Assembly: GCA_015698045.1 (NCBI GenBank)
Contig: BLAL01000262.1
Span: 498,501 to 562,500, forward strand
Reading direction: 5' to 3'
DNA length: 64,000 nt
From: Rhizophagus clarus
Lineage: Eukaryota; Glomeromycota; Glomeromycetes; Glomerales; Glomeraceae
Shown: positions 25,238 to 36,780 of the stretch, piece after piece
Numbering within the stretch: position 1 is the stretch's first letter
Layout: every line of letters starts with the position of its first letter
Position numbers and translations under genes: made by a program
Notes under the pieces: generated by a model
The model's input: the letters and a program-made list of their open reading frames with translations, nothing else
What the model was told of the DNA's origin: nothing
Databases searched by the model: none

Positions 25238-25960
25238 ATGAATACCAATAATTCTTCTCATGTTTACGATTTGCAAACAGCGACGTACGATATGCATACG
25301 CCTTTCACGTATGGCAATAACGTTACAAACAATAATTTTACTCATTTTCCTAATAATAACGATCAACAACTAAATGTCGCTTTACCTCCTAATCATAATC
25401 AACAACAACAATATGATGATTCAAACAATATTCTTTCTGACTATCAGCAATATACTATTCAGCAACCCGGCAATTCAAATAATAATGTTACTGTTATTCC
25501 TGGCCATAATCTCGGCCAAAATTACCAACAAACCAATGTCGCTTCGAACAACAACTTCACTACTCCTGACATTTCAAACAATATCCCTCATCATAACAAT
25601 CAGCAACCCGGCAATGCAAACAATAATGCTACTGTTATTCCTGGCCATAATCTCTGCCACAATTACCAACAACCTATGTTCAATGTCGCTTCGAACAATA
25701 ACTTTACTACTTCTCTTGACGTTACAAGCAACAACCCTCATCATAACGATCAGCAACCCGCGCTCAATAACATTTCGCCTTCGCAATTTCAAAATCAACA
25801 TAATCCACCACAATCTAATTTACTTCCTCTGCTTAATCCCTTTGGTATTAGTATTTATTATTCTCAGGCACCTATTATTATTATGCCTACAACTAATTCG
25901 GATATCCATAATCAGCTTCAGCAAGTTCTTGCTTCCTTGATTTCAAGAATAAATCCTTAA
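25238..25960 (+). CDS. Asn/Gln-rich repeat protein, family member 1
   Basis: A single exon of 240 residues, unknown function, start context AAAAAAACTATG as in its paralogues. The N-terminus MNTNNSSHVYDLQTATYDMH is shared with members at 34475 and 57490. Residues ~75-180 hold two ~50-residue repeats of the type QQPGNxNNNxTVIPGHNLxxNYQQ...SNNNFTTxxDxSNN. Then come NNISPSQFQNQHNPPQSNLLP and the conserved C-terminal core (NPFGISIYYSQAPIIIMPTT followed by NSDIHNQLQQVLASL). The composition is prion-like (N, Q, S, H, P); the C-terminal core is the only segment likely to fold, a hydrophobic strand then a Gln-rich helix. There is no signal peptide or membrane helix. The long overlapping ORFs in other frames are compositional shadows. 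The 3' flank carries AATAAAATG signals. Confidence 0.7.
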   Translation: MNTNNSSHVYDLQTATYDMHTPFTYGNNVTNNNFTHFPNNNDQQLNVALPPNHNQQQQYDDSNNILSDYQQYTIQQPGNSNNNVTVIPGHNLGQNYQQTNVASNNNFTTPDISNNIPHHNNQQPGNANNNATVIPGHNLCHNYQQPMFNVASNNNFTTSLDVTSNNPHHNDQQPALNNISPSQFQNQHNPPQSNLLPLLNPFGISIYYSQAPIIIMPTTNSDIHNQLQQVLASLISRINP

Positions 25961-26249
25961 TGTTCAATTTATAGAATTTACCCATATTTTATATATTCTC
26001 TATTTATTTTCTTTTGTTTTTATTTTGTTTCTTCGTTCATTTATATTCTAATAAAATGTTTAGTATAGTTATCAATATCACAGTAAAGATGTAGTCCTAT
26101 CGCTGAAAATAAAATGTATAAATATTGTGTACCTTACGTTGTAACACATAGGTCTCTACTTATTTTAAAGTTGAATAAATAAACAAAAATTATCTCAAAA
26201 GGCAACGTCAACTATTAATACCAAAAAATTTTTTTTTTGCAAGTTTCCT

Positions 26250-27280
26250 TGAAGTGAATCTAGAGTTTGGAACCGGTTGCAATTTTGAAACCGAATTTAA
26301 ACCGGGTGCAACCGGTTCGACCCATTTCAAATCGATTTTTACAAAACCGGTTGAAACCGATTTCGGGTTTATATTTATTTAATTATCAATTTACCATAAT
26401 GAATAGACAATAAAATAGTTAGCTACAAGTGAAGCCACATTCCCGGTTTTCTTATTATATTTAATTATCAACTTATGGAATTATACATCCAAACCAAATC
26501 TGAATTAGGTTGCGGCTAATTAGTTATATTATAAATGATGAAGTGGTGCTTTATTTACAACGAAAACAAATCAGATTGAAAGATGGTCCATTAAAGTGCG
26601 TGGTGGTCAGTTAATGAGATTACTTTACTAATTTTAGCTCAAAATGCAAGAAAATATTTATGCATCCTGCAGCATCAGTATTCAGTACCTAGTGAGTATC
26701 TGTTCTCTGATGGTGGAAATCACAAATCTGCTAGGCGGACTCGATCTCCAGAATTAATAAACAAGATGTTGTTTTTAAAGATAAATAATGATATTTTTTT
26801 GATATTTTCCTCCATTAAATTTAGTCTAGTAGCTTTATAACTTAGGTTCCTATATATAAATTTTGCTTATTAAATAATAAAGTGATATTTTGTTTTTTGT
26901 TGCGAAAATAGTCAACACTTAAAACATTCATTCAGTTATGTGAGGAATGACTGTATTTAAAATAATTTAATATTTCTATTATATTTTCCATTAAATATAA
27001 ATTTATACTATAAAATTTGCTAACCTAATTTTTTGAACTTGTATGAAAATGGTCAGATATATTACAACTGATTTTATAATGTACGGGACTCATTTCTTAT
27101 TGAGAGTAACTCGGTAAAACTCGGTAATAAAAATGAAATAAAGATTATACCGCTATACGTCGCTATACTCGGACTTCCCGGAGTGCTCCGAATCTAATGA
27201 TATAATTTTTACCTATTCTGAGTTTTACCGCCGGGTTTTGCCGAAATGTAAATAAAAATGAATGTGTATGAAATCAGCTA
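26250..27280. mobile_element. ~1-kb insertion splitting the family 3' flank
   Basis: After member 1 the 3' flank matches the other copies up to TAAGTTTCCTTGAA (26235-26250) and resumes only at TAATAAAGTCGAAATTAACC (~27280). At 35640-35700 and 58710-58760 those two blocks are adjacent. The intervening DNA therefore arrived as an insertion. It starts with repeated AACCGGTTGNAACCG words (26270-26365) and contains a hAT transposase relic. Exact ends and target duplication are not resolved. Confidence 0.55.
26537..26790 (+). pseudogene. Decayed hAT transposase C-terminal domain
   Basis: DEVVLYLQRKQIRLKDGPLK, then after a frameshift WWSVNEITLLILAQNARKYL, then SVPSEYLFSDGGN and RRTRSPELINKMLFLK. 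This is the hAT family C-terminal dimerisation domain (consensus elements: D-P-L-x-W-W, L-A-R-K-Y-L, S-V-P-S-E-R-x-F-S-x-A-G-N, L-x-x-E-x-x-x-x-x-x-F-L-K). A small duplication near 26668 and the shift break it. No N-terminal catalytic part is seen. Confidence 0.75.
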
Positions 27281-27705
27281 TAATAAAGTCGAAATTAACC
27301 TTTAATAAATTAAAACATAGACCACAAGAAATAACACCGAGCAATGTTTTATTGTTTTATTAATAAATATCGCAAAAATTATTATTTGTAATATATTGAT
27401 AGTATATTCTTTGCTTTTTACTTTTAGAAATATATATTTGATGATGAGCCAGCCAGTGGTTAATTTGAGTCACGTGATTCTCTTATTTATAATTCTGGCC
27501 AGAATTATCTACATTGAGACGGCCGGTCCACAGCATACTATACGCATTAGATGTTCATTTATTCATTCTGATTGGACCAATTTTACTTTTAAACAGTAAA
27601 ATATCGTTATTGCTTGTTTTGAAAAATACTTGTCGTGAATCATGATAGATTGTAGTGTTTGGTCGTTTAGAAGTTGATTGAACGCCAATACTGCAAATAT
27701 ATATA

Positions 27706-27894
27706 CACAGTGAAGTTCGATAAACCAGATCATACAGTAAGTAAAATCTCGATATAACGGAGTTGAGGATCGAAACAGATTATAATAATCTATAATGAAT
27801 TTAATTTCGATATACTACCGGATTTCTTGATATCGGATTTTTGAAAAAATTTACTATTGGAACGGACTGGTCCGGTATATCGAATTACGCTGTG
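27706..27894. mobile_element. 189-bp pogo-like MITE flanked by TA
   Basis: The ends are CACAGTGAAGTTCGATAAACC and the inverted GGTATATCGAATTACGCTGTG, each abutting TA (27704-27705, 27895-27896). CAGTG-type ends and a TA target duplication are typical of pogo/Tigger-class Tc1/mariner elements. Internally it has GATATAACGGAGTTGAGG and TTCGATATACTACCGG. No coding capacity. Confidence 0.75.
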
Positions 27895-28185
27895 TAATTT
27901 GTAATGAAAATTATAACTAGAATGATTTAAAAGTGAAATTCTCTGTTAAGAGGAATAAGATAAACATTTATTTAAATAATCAAAAGCAAGTTGCAATGGT
28001 TATACAATTCATTTCTGCGATAGGCTTATATATCTTTACTGCAACATTGACAATTATAACACTAAAGTTAAAATACAGTATAAAGAGACAAAGAAAATAA
28101 AATAAAAAATAGAAGGGATAAAGAATATTATAAATATGAAAAAGTCCAATACTTTGGACATTAAAAATTTATTGAAGTCGAGTTT

Positions 28186-28265
28186 TCTAATTATTCGTTG
28201 AAGAAGAATTATTCAAGTAGGTAAGAACTTGCTGAAGCTGATTGTGAATATCCGAATCTGTTGAG
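28186..28265 (-). pseudogene. C-terminal fragment of an Asn/Gln-family gene
   Basis: The minus strand reads TDSDIHNQLQQVLTYLNNSS followed by STNN and a stop, the conserved family C-terminus. Its 3' flank (27900-28130) matches the 3' flank of the minus-strand member at 62124-62771 (61920-62110): AGGAATAAGATAA, ATACAATTCATTTC, ATATATCTTTACTGC. The rest of the gene is missing; the APH-fold gene begins soon after on the same strand. Confidence 0.75.
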
Positions 28266-28517
28266 TAGCTTCTCAATCATTAGCCAGTTGGTCTCTTTTT
28301 CATATATTCATATTACATAACAATAAAAAAATATGTTTTCGGTTGATTTTTAAATCGTGAAATGTGAATGTGTGTTTATTCAAGTAAAAATATACAGTAA
28401 ATTTCAGATCATCATCAAAACTTAAAAAAATTAATACATTAAAAAGGATTGGGTGCTGTAAAACTTCAAATAAAAATTTCTTTTCATCAAGTATTTCAAT
28501 CATTGAAACTGTCATTA

Positions 28518-30107
28518 TTATGAGAATTCGCATAAAATTGTAGAATCATCCTTGTCTTTATTTTTCCACATATGAAATGCTATGGTAGAAGCTTGTTGCA
28601 AAGAAAAATTATAACCGTTAGATTTAAGTTCATAATAGACAGATACTATATATTCAAAGGGAATTTCTTTCGTGGCTCTGTCTAATGATAATTCATCCTT
28701 TGATAACAAATACATAATAGTTTCCTTCGACGGAATTTGAACTTTAATAATGAGTTCCCAGGAAAACTCTATAATAGGATCATCAAAATGAACGTTGGCT
28801 ACCTCTGGCCCGTAACGATAGAAGAACGATCCTAGCAAGCACTTTAAACCTGTGAAATCGTGAACCATATAAGTAAACATATCCTCTAATTTTTTGATCC
28901 TCTTATCTCGTTCTTTCGTTTCCAGTATCTGTCCACTTCTGCTCCCCAATTTTGCTACCATTTCATCATGGAAAAAATCTCTCAGTTTCTGCCTTTCACA
29001 ACGCTCTCGCAACTCCAGATCGTTGAGAACTCTGAACGGGTCTTCCACTTCTTGGATCCATATTGGATACTGGCATAAATTCCATAAAGTTCCTGTATGT
29101 GAAAACTCCCAATCAATGATACCTACAATTTTGATCTCATCATTAACTGAACGCTCAACGAGTATGTTTTGTGCATCAAAATCACTATGAACAAGAACAA
29201 AGGGTTTTTGATCTATCGATTTATCAAAAGGTTCGGATAACTTGGATTGAAGTAAGTCAAATTGTTTTATTAGATTTGCCACTTTACTTGCCACCACGTT
29301 CTGATCTATTTTCTTCTTTCTCTTTCTCATAAGTTCTTGCGCACCATGAATCTCGAAGAATTTTTTTTCTTTTTGGATCAAGGCGTCAAACAATTCCTGC
29401 AAGCTTCTAAAAGGGCCAGTGAAACTAGGAATGGTATTTCTTCCATCAATGTAAAATACAGGTTTCACAATAGGTCCTATCCGAAAAGTTGACGACATCT
29501 AATTTCCCATAATATTAAATTTAATAAATATTATTAATTATGTACCTTGCATAATATTACAAGTAAAAGTTGTTGCTGTACTCACACAGTCCATATAAAG
29601 ACATCCGATCTCTTCAAACTGACATTTCGTCCATAACTCGAGCAACGTATCGACAATTTGGCTTAAAATGCACTTCTTTTCTTCAACCGTTAACTCATCC
29701 CAAACTTGATATAAGTGTTTTCCAGTTAGCCGTTCCATCAGGATGTAAGGGATTTTTATGGGATTATGCACAGTGCAGTCCCAATCGTATACTTCCGGAA
29801 CTTTGATATTGGTGTTATGAGCGACATATTTCATAGTTGCAACTTCACTAGAGAATTTTGCTGCAGGGTGGCTTAGATCACGAGAGAGTCGGGCGATGCA
29901 GTCTGGTCCAACATCAAATTGTAATAAATAAATTTCATTATAGTGCCCTTTTGTCAGTCTACTAGTGCGAACACAGTGTCTGTTTAAACGACTGGAAGCA
30001 AACTGTTGTAGAACATTAAGATCCAAGTTCAGTGTAGGTTCGTCAACATCCGATGAACTAGAGCTAAAAATTTTATTTTCATTATTTTCGTTATTTTCGT
30101 TATCCAT
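28518..30107 (-). CDS. APH/choline-kinase-fold phosphotransferase, two exons
   Basis: Exon 1 is 30107-29586 and exon 2 is 29498-28518, joined across an 87-nt intron with donor GTGAGT and acceptor AATTAG. The phase is 0 and the product has 500 residues. A nearer GTACAT donor would not preserve frame. Kinase-like fold of the APH (PF01636) family: a Ser/Asn-rich leader (1-30), an N-lobe with CIARLSRD at the usual Lys strand position and a Glu in SSEVATMKYV, the hinge-like PYILMERLTGKHL, the catalytic loop VLVHSDFDAQNILV (H-x-D-x4-N) and the Mg site GIIDWEFSHTG. These fungal proteins phosphorylate small molecules of unknown identity. There is no membrane segment. Key catalytic Asp, Asn and DxD-equivalent Asp are present; the N-lobe Lys appears replaced by Arg, which may affect ATP anchoring. 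Confidence 0.88.
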
Positions 30108-30589
30108 GAATTTTACTGTTGCAGTTATCAGAGATTTTTTTTTTTTGACTATAGAGAGAACGTAAATTGATTTTTTAGCAGATTACAAAGATTTATTTTA
30201 TTAGAAAAAAAAATTCTCTGTCATCATATTATATCACATGACTGTCACATGAAAATTTATATACAGTATATATACACGATCAAAAAACAGATCAAATAAA
30301 AAAAAAACAATACAAATCAAAATAAAATAAGATAACCACAATAAAATCATCATTGAAATATGGTAGTTAGATTCCAGTTGACACACCACTACCAAACTTG
30401 TCACAAAGTAACGAGAGCTTCTTCGGATAACGGCCATTGCATCGTCCATGAATGGGTTTGTTCAAACCAAAGGCATAAAAAGAACGACATGTAATTTATT
30501 TATTTAGTTTTTTTTTTCAGCTTTTATGTATAAATTTGCATTCTAAAAACATTTTATTTGTACATAATAGAGAATTGGTGATGAAATAG

Positions 30590-30682
30590 GATCAGAAGTG
30601 TCCAGTATGTGGAAAATTATTTAGATGTTACAAATGCGGCCGTGACAAACATACGCACGAAGTTGACGAGTATGATATATGA
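30590..30682 (+). other. Terminal exon-like fragment with C2C2 zinc motif
   Basis: After a possible AG acceptor (GAAATAG, to 30589) the plus strand reads QKCPVCGKLFRCYKCGRDKH then THEVDEYDI and a stop. The C-x2-C-x6-C-x2-C spacing would bind one zinc ion. Upstream exons are not evident in 30130-30580, so it may be a relic. Confidence 0.35.
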
Positions 30683-31042
30683 CTTGATAAAACTACAGTA
30701 CTATAATTTGCTCTTTGACTATTCCAGGAGTTTAAATATTAGTGAAACTGATTAAAGCCACAATGAAAACACCTAAGTAATCGAAATCATGTGAACGGAA
30801 GTTTATCCTTTTTTGAGATATCGTTTAATCATATCACTAACTTTTCGTTGTTCCGTCACACTTCAAATTGCACATTGGAATTTATATTAGACATTTGTTT
30901 TCTAGTATAGTCTCTTTGATTTCATCCCGTTTGTTTTCCCATTGAAGATACTTGGACTCGTCAATGACACGTTCAATTTCAAGTTTGACCGAGGGTCTTG
31001 TTCGAGATTCGTTACGCATTGTTGTTTGGCTACATGGGTCAG

Positions 31043-31397
31043 TTACCTTCTGAGTTGGGGAATAGTAAAATAAATTTTCCCCATTTCCGATACCTTCTGA
31101 GTTGGGGAATAAAAAAACTTATCCTCCCCAGTTTAGTTGGGGGAATAAAAAAAAATTTCTCCCCATTTCCGATACCTTCTAAGTTGGGGAATAAAAAAAT
31201 AAATTCTCCCCAGTTTCGTTGGGGGATAAAAAAAATAAATTCTCCTATCTTAGTTGGGGAAAAAAAATTTTCTGCGCCTTAGTATAACAATTGAATTTTA
31301 TCAAGTATTATCTAACGGATAATACATAAGTAGTTCTTTAGAAATCAAGGGGCGCAGAAAATTTTTTTTCACCAATTAAGATAGGGAGAATTTATTT
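31043..31397. repeat. Self-complementary minisatellite ending in an inverted repeat
   Basis: About six copies of a ~40-bp unit built on (AG)TTGGGGAATAAAAAAATAAA-TTCTCCCCA lie at 31043-31260. Each unit is itself a small inverted repeat (TTGGGGAA / TTCTCCCCA). The last unit is one arm (31233-31278, ending TTTTCTGCGCC) of a larger inverted repeat whose partner is 31351-31397 (GGCGCAGAAAATTTT...). The frame reading through the repeats (30998-31282) is not a gene. Confidence 0.75.
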
Positions 31398-32807
31398 TAC
31401 TATTCATCATTTTGGAGGTGCGGACAATAAAACGTTATATTAGGCTAATAAAAAAGTGATTTGAATTTTTCACATCCGGGGGAACTCAATCTAGGAATTG
31501 GAATCGATTCTATCAAAATCGAATTAATCAAAATCAAATCAGATTAATAAAAAATCGAGACCATAGTGCCGGCCCGAATTACAAATTTGTATACCAGAAT
31601 TAGCGAAAGACCGTGGTCCCTAAACAAGATCTGAACTATCATTTTAAAGATGTAGGACCGGTAAGAATGTGGTCTTTTGGGACTGTTAACCATCTCTAAC
31701 CACAAATCTAATGGTGTACAATCGAATAGAACCGATTGATCGGAATTGAAAATCGAATAGTCGATTTTATATGAAGAAAAATTTTTTGCATGAAAATTTT
31801 GACCTTTCTTGATATCTTACTACTTCAAATCCTGTCATCCGTACCTCTATTGATATTATTTGGAAATTCAATTTAGTAGTAATACTGGATATTTTTAGGA
31901 GAGTCCGAGAGTACGTTTTACTGATAAATAAAATTTCAAACCTTGTTCCAGCGTGCTACGTAAGTAAGTCAACAACATATACACATTTATTGTCTGTTCA
32001 ACTTTCGTTAATATTTCCCACGTAATAATATTGGATCAGGTAACAGCATTTTTAAGATAATTTATCATGACAATTTTATTAAATTTAATCAATTTCGATA
32101 CAAAGTGAAAAAAAAGATTCTGATAAAAAATCACACGCGGTCATACACGTGACTGCAGATGCACGGTATGGTATCATACCTACGGTGCCCATCACTACCC
32201 TCAACAAATCAAAATATCAATTCAGAAAACAAGGTGGTCATGCTTCTAGAGTTTTTAGAGGAAATCTTACTAGTATATAATACATAAAAGAAATGTTATG
32301 TAATTTGAATATAAAATCATTTACTATTTGATTCTTGAGTTAATCGGTTTTCATATAAAATGGGATGATAAAGTTTCTCCCATAAAGATTTTTTTTTTTT
32401 ATATTCTAGCGTTTTCAAATGAACTCCACCCAAATTTTTTTCTAACAAATACTATATCCTTAATTTTCTATTTAATTAATTATAAGCAGTATTATGGGGT
32501 TATACGCTAAATATTTGTATTTAGTGTTTAAATTAATAAGAAGTATAAAAAGAACAAGTAATTATTTTATTGTAAAATGTTATTTATTTAGCATTAGTCG
32601 GTGAAATAACTGTCGGTAAACAATTGAAGGTGCGGTGAAATCACTGTCGGTAAGTTGACTGTTGGTGAAATGATTTCCGACGAAATAAATTCTGTGTTAT
32701 ATTAGGTAATGGGTTAAACAAGAATTCCCTCTACTATTTTGTGGAAGGTATTTTTTTGGTTGATCATTTTTTGAGTATATTTTATTAATTATTTTATTAG
32801 GTCGACA

Positions 32808-32873
32808 AATCACATGTACCTTAATGATTGATTGGAGGAAACGTTTCATCCAATCATTAAGGTACACGTGATT
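32808..32873. repeat. 66-bp hairpin
   Basis: Arms AATCACATGTACCTTAATGATTG and CAATCATTAAGGTACACGTGATT are near-perfect inverted copies around a short loop GGAGGAAACGTTTCATC. No coding content. It is absent from the partner duplication near 24000 as far as I can align by eye, so it may be a tiny fold-back insertion. Confidence 0.65.
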
Positions 32874-34349
32874 TTTGATTAATTTGACTGGAGCTATTAC
32901 TCCTCTTATTTTTTTACTAACTTTTAATATTTATTAACAAGAATTTATTAGAACAATTTTTGGCTTTAAATAAACTAATATCGATGTATCAACATGTCCT
33001 AATAAAAATTTGTTTCTTAAAAAGAAAATTTGCATTAAAAGCCACTTGCGTAAAAAAGCTCAGTCAATAATCGTCCTTTGATGGATTAATATGATACGTT
33101 ATTATATAGATATATATATTATAAATAATTATGGTAAAATAATAAATACATACTGTCTTTTTTTTTTTTAAAAAAAAAAAAAAAAGGAAAGTGTTGAATT
33201 ATTCCATTTTTATTAAAGATACAGTTCATGCAGATCATATACAAATACATCGAGTTGTCTTTTATTTTAACCCAATTTTCTGATACAAAAACGCCACTTT
33301 TTTTTTTAATTAAATATATTGTATAAAAAAAAAAGCTTTTAAATAACAATATGTTTCTTTCTTTATTTTCCGTTGTGCGTTGGACAAAATTATTTACTGA
33401 TGATCAAAATTGTGCATAGCTTTCAATAAGAAATTTTTTTGGATTCACTAGATGAATCCCAACACGCTTACAACAAAGAAATTTTTTCCAAAAATAAAAC
33501 TGATGTAATATTAGTTCGCGTGATATTTGCATCATGTTTTACAAATCATTTAGTAGTACCTCATCCCTTATTTTTGTATCCAACTTTGGAAGGAATTTTG
33601 CAGATAATTATAGCGATATGTAAAATTGACAGGCAAATTAATAATGAATTATTATAATTATATAATAAATTTTCTATTGTTAAACAACTAAAAAATTACA
33701 TTATTAATTTTAGAGATATAAAATTACTACCGTTAATGAACAAACTAAATTTTATCTTTTTATGACTATTAGATACTGAAATATTCTAAAAAAAAACTAA
33801 ATTTTTAAAAATTAATTTTAGCTTTATAGAATAAGGGATAATTGGATATTCCGTACTATTTGGTAATACAATGTTTTAATTAATGTTTCTAAAGTTTGAT
33901 ATTTTATATGTACTATAACCTTTAGTTATTCATAATTCCCGCTCCTTATATATAGTTTTTATTTAAAAATGTATCGATGTTTCCAAAATTTTGAATATAT
34001 TCGTTAAATAGTTCCCGAAGTAACAATCATTTTCATTTATTTTCGTATATCTTAATGCGTATCTTTTTTTACGTCGTACAAAAATTTGTGTAAATTATTA
34101 TAATAATCAAGTTAACGAGGAATAACTTGATACACTGTAAGTTTATTTAGTTACACCTCACCTTTGTAATACCCTTTGAATGAATACTCACCAAAAAAAA
34201 ATAAGCAGAGATCATAAGTGATTTTCTTCTTTTGTGTTACAAATAATTATATTTTCTCATTGAAACGATTTGACAAGATTATTCAGTGGCTTTTCATTAT
34301 CTATATTTGGTTGAGATGAACCAAATGTGCTTCAATTTATCCAATTTTT

Positions 34350-34366
34350 TATATAAAGAGAGATCG
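34350..34366 (+). promoter_or_regulatory. TATA block of gene 34475
   Basis: TATATAAAGAGAGATCGA lies about 120 nt before the ATG and continues into TTTTCAAGAAATTATCTAAAATTTAG, identical to the leader of gene 25238. The CArG-like pair seen upstream of other members is not visible in 34140-34340, so this promoter may have lost it. Confidence 0.5.
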
Positions 34367-34474
34367 AAGAATATTTTCAAGAAATTATCTAAAATTTAGA
34401 AAAAAAAAAAAAAATATTGAAAAAAAATATTCTTATTATTTATCCTTACTTTTAATCAAATAAGAAAAAAAACT

Positions 34475-35314
34475 ATGAATACTAATAATCCTTCACATGT
34501 TCACGATTTGCAAACCGAGGCATACGATATGTATACATCTTTCCCGTATAGCAATAACGTTAATAACCCGAATTCTGATCTGCAACCCATATCAAATAAT
34601 AATTTTACTCATTTTCCTAATAATGATAATAACAACCAACAGCCAAATGTCGCTTTACCTAGTCATAATCATCAACAACAATATGATGATTCAAACAATA
34701 TTTTTCCTAACTATCAGCAATATACTATTCAGCAATCCGACAATTCAAATAACAATGTTACTGTTATTCCTGGCCATAATCTCGGCCAAAATTACCAACA
34801 AACCATGTCCAATGTCGTTTCGAACAATTACTTCACTACTCCTGACATTTCAAACAATGTCCCTGGACATAATCTCTGCCACAATTACCAACAGCCCATG
34901 TCTAATATCGCTTCGAACAATAACTTTACTACTTCTCCTGACATTTCAAACAATATCCCTCATCATAACAATAATCAGCAACCCGACAATTCAAACAGCA
35001 ATGTCGCTGCTATTCCCGACCAAAGTTACCAACAAAACATATCCAATGTCGCCTCGAACAATAATTTTACTACTTCTCCTATCGTTTCAAACAATAACAA
35101 TCAGCAGCCCACGTTCAATAATATTTCGTCTCTTCAATTTCAAAATCAACATAATCCATCACAATCTAGTAATTTACTTCCTCTTCCTAATCCCTTTGGT
35201 ATTAATATTTATTATTCTCAGGCACCTATTATTATTATGCCCACAACTAATTCGGATATTCAAAATCAGCTTCAGCAAGTTCTTGCTTCCTCTATTTCAA
35301 CAATAAATCCTTAA
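34475..35314 (+). CDS. Asn/Gln-rich repeat protein, family member 2
   Basis: An intact single exon of 279 residues with start context AAAAAAACTATG. N-terminus MNTNNPSHVHDLQTEAYDMY, then an insertion NPNSDLQPISNNNFTHFPN not present in member 1. The repeat zone has three units; the second lacks its head and begins directly at VPGHNLCHNYQQPMSN, and the third reads AAIPDQSYQQNISN. The C-terminal core is NPFGINIYYSQAPIIIMPTT then NSDIQNQLQQVLASS. Conservation of frame across three imperfect repeats, and of the core, suggests selection on the protein. No signal peptide or membrane segment. Function unknown. An overlapping 269-codon plus-strand frame is a shadow of the repetitive composition. Confidence 0.7.
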   Translation: MNTNNPSHVHDLQTEAYDMYTSFPYSNNVNNPNSDLQPISNNNFTHFPNNDNNNQQPNVALPSHNHQQQYDDSNNIFPNYQQYTIQQSDNSNNNVTVIPGHNLGQNYQQTMSNVVSNNYFTTPDISNNVPGHNLCHNYQQPMSNIASNNNFTTSPDISNNIPHHNNNQQPDNSNSNVAAIPDQSYQQNISNVASNNNFTTSPIVSNNNNQQPTFNNISSLQFQNQHNPSQSSNLLPLPNPFGINIYYSQAPIIIMPTTNSDIQNQLQQVLASSISTINP

Positions 35315-35319
35315 TGCTC

Positions 35320-36780
35320 CATTTATAGAATTTTCCATATTTTTAATATTCTTTATTTATTTTCTTTTGTTTCTTCGTTCCTTTATATTCACATAAAATG
35401 TTTAGTATAATTATCAATGTCAGTAAAAATATAGTCCTATCGCTGAAAATAAAGTATAAATATTGTGTACCTTCTACATTATTTAGTAAAGATTATACAT
35501 TTTTTTGAAAATTTAATTTACGTCTTTAGTATAAACGGAAAAAGGTATTCATTCCTGTCATAAAAAAAAAATTTTTAATTGTTTATCATCATTTTTCATT
35601 CACGTTATCTCAAAAGACAATGTCAATTATCAATACAAAAAAATTTTTTTTTTTTTTTGTAAGTTTCCTTGAACTTTAATAAAGACGAAATTAAGATTTA
35701 ATAAATTAAAACCTTTTTGATAATGGACCACGAGAAATAACACCGGGAAATACTTATTATTGTTTTATTAATAAACTATCGCTTTGTAATATGTTGATAG
35801 TAGCATTGACATACTGTCCAAGTTTAATTATATTATATTCTTTGCTTTTTTCTTTTTAGAAAAAAAGTAAAAAAGTATATTCGACTAAATTAATTTTTGA
35901 GTCACGTGATTATCTTATTTTACATTAACTGTTATCATGATAATATTTTGAAACAATTATAATTTTCTGTACTAATTGTTTAAAAATTTGAAACCATTAT
36001 ATGTAATAAAAAAATCAAAATTAATTTAGAAATTAAATTGTTGATCTGTATAAAATTGGAATTTAATTTGCTGATCGTAATTTTGATTCCAGAATCTGGA
36101 ATCCAGATTATTGGGTAAATTTTGCAAAAAATGATCGTCTGAGGTTACCTTGTCATGATCAAATTATGGCAAGATTTTCATCAAATTTTTTTCCCGGAGA
36201 ATTATATTAATATTCATTTAAATTATATTAAAATTAAAATTAAAATTAATATTAATATGAATATGAGCATGAATTTGAACCCATGAATCATTAGAGTAAA
36301 ATTGCGATTTAGGCTCTCCTATGGCACTTTTATTGTGCATTAATTTGAGCCATCAAATAGTGAAATTTTTGAAATTTTGTTGATCAACAAGAAATTTTTT
36401 TACTTTAAAATTCAGCGAACATAATAAAATAATGATCATCATACGATTCTTTGAAAATCATTAGTAAAAAAAAAGTACCATGTGACATCTTTTTTTTAAA
36501 AAGAAAAAAAAATTTCTAACTAAAAAAAGAAGTGTCCTTCCTAAATTTTTCTTTTAACATATGATAAATTTATAATAAATTTTTGTTACATATTATTTTT
36601 ATTGCATTATCATGGTTTATAAAGCATATATCTAAAAAAATATACATGTATTTTAACACTAAATAACATATGATTATAAAATTTTTATAGAAAAAAAAAT
36701 TTTTTTGTACGTCCAAAGTTTTTACAATTCACAGTATTTAAATTAAAAAAGAAAAAAAAATATTTTCAATATCCATTAAA
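35320..36780. other. Non-coding: family 3' flank, then AT-rich DNA
   Basis: 35320-35790 is the common 3' flank of the Asn/Gln family (TTTAGTATA..TTATCAAT, TATAGTCCTATCGCTGAAAATAAA, TCTCAAAAGACAATGTCAA, AGAAATAACACCGGGAAAT). 35800-36780 shows no gene, only short direct repeats such as AAATTAATATTAAT near 36230-36260 and poly-A/T runs. Confidence 0.5.

Noticed and set aside
25374..25940. Long overlapping ORFs in other frames of the Asn/Gln genes (also 34497-35306, 53804-54400, 57626-58366, 62141-62548)
   Set aside because: They begin mid-gene, translate Asn/Gln codons as Ile/Leu/Thr strings, and lack the shared start context. The chosen frame has the conserved start and core.
28518..30107. Aminoglycoside resistance gene
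   Set aside because: The fold family includes resistance enzymes, but this spliced 500-residue fungal protein is far longer and belongs to the general fungal APH-fold group; no drug substrate can be inferred.
30998..31282. 94-codon ORF
   Set aside because: Translation of the TTGGGGAA minisatellite.
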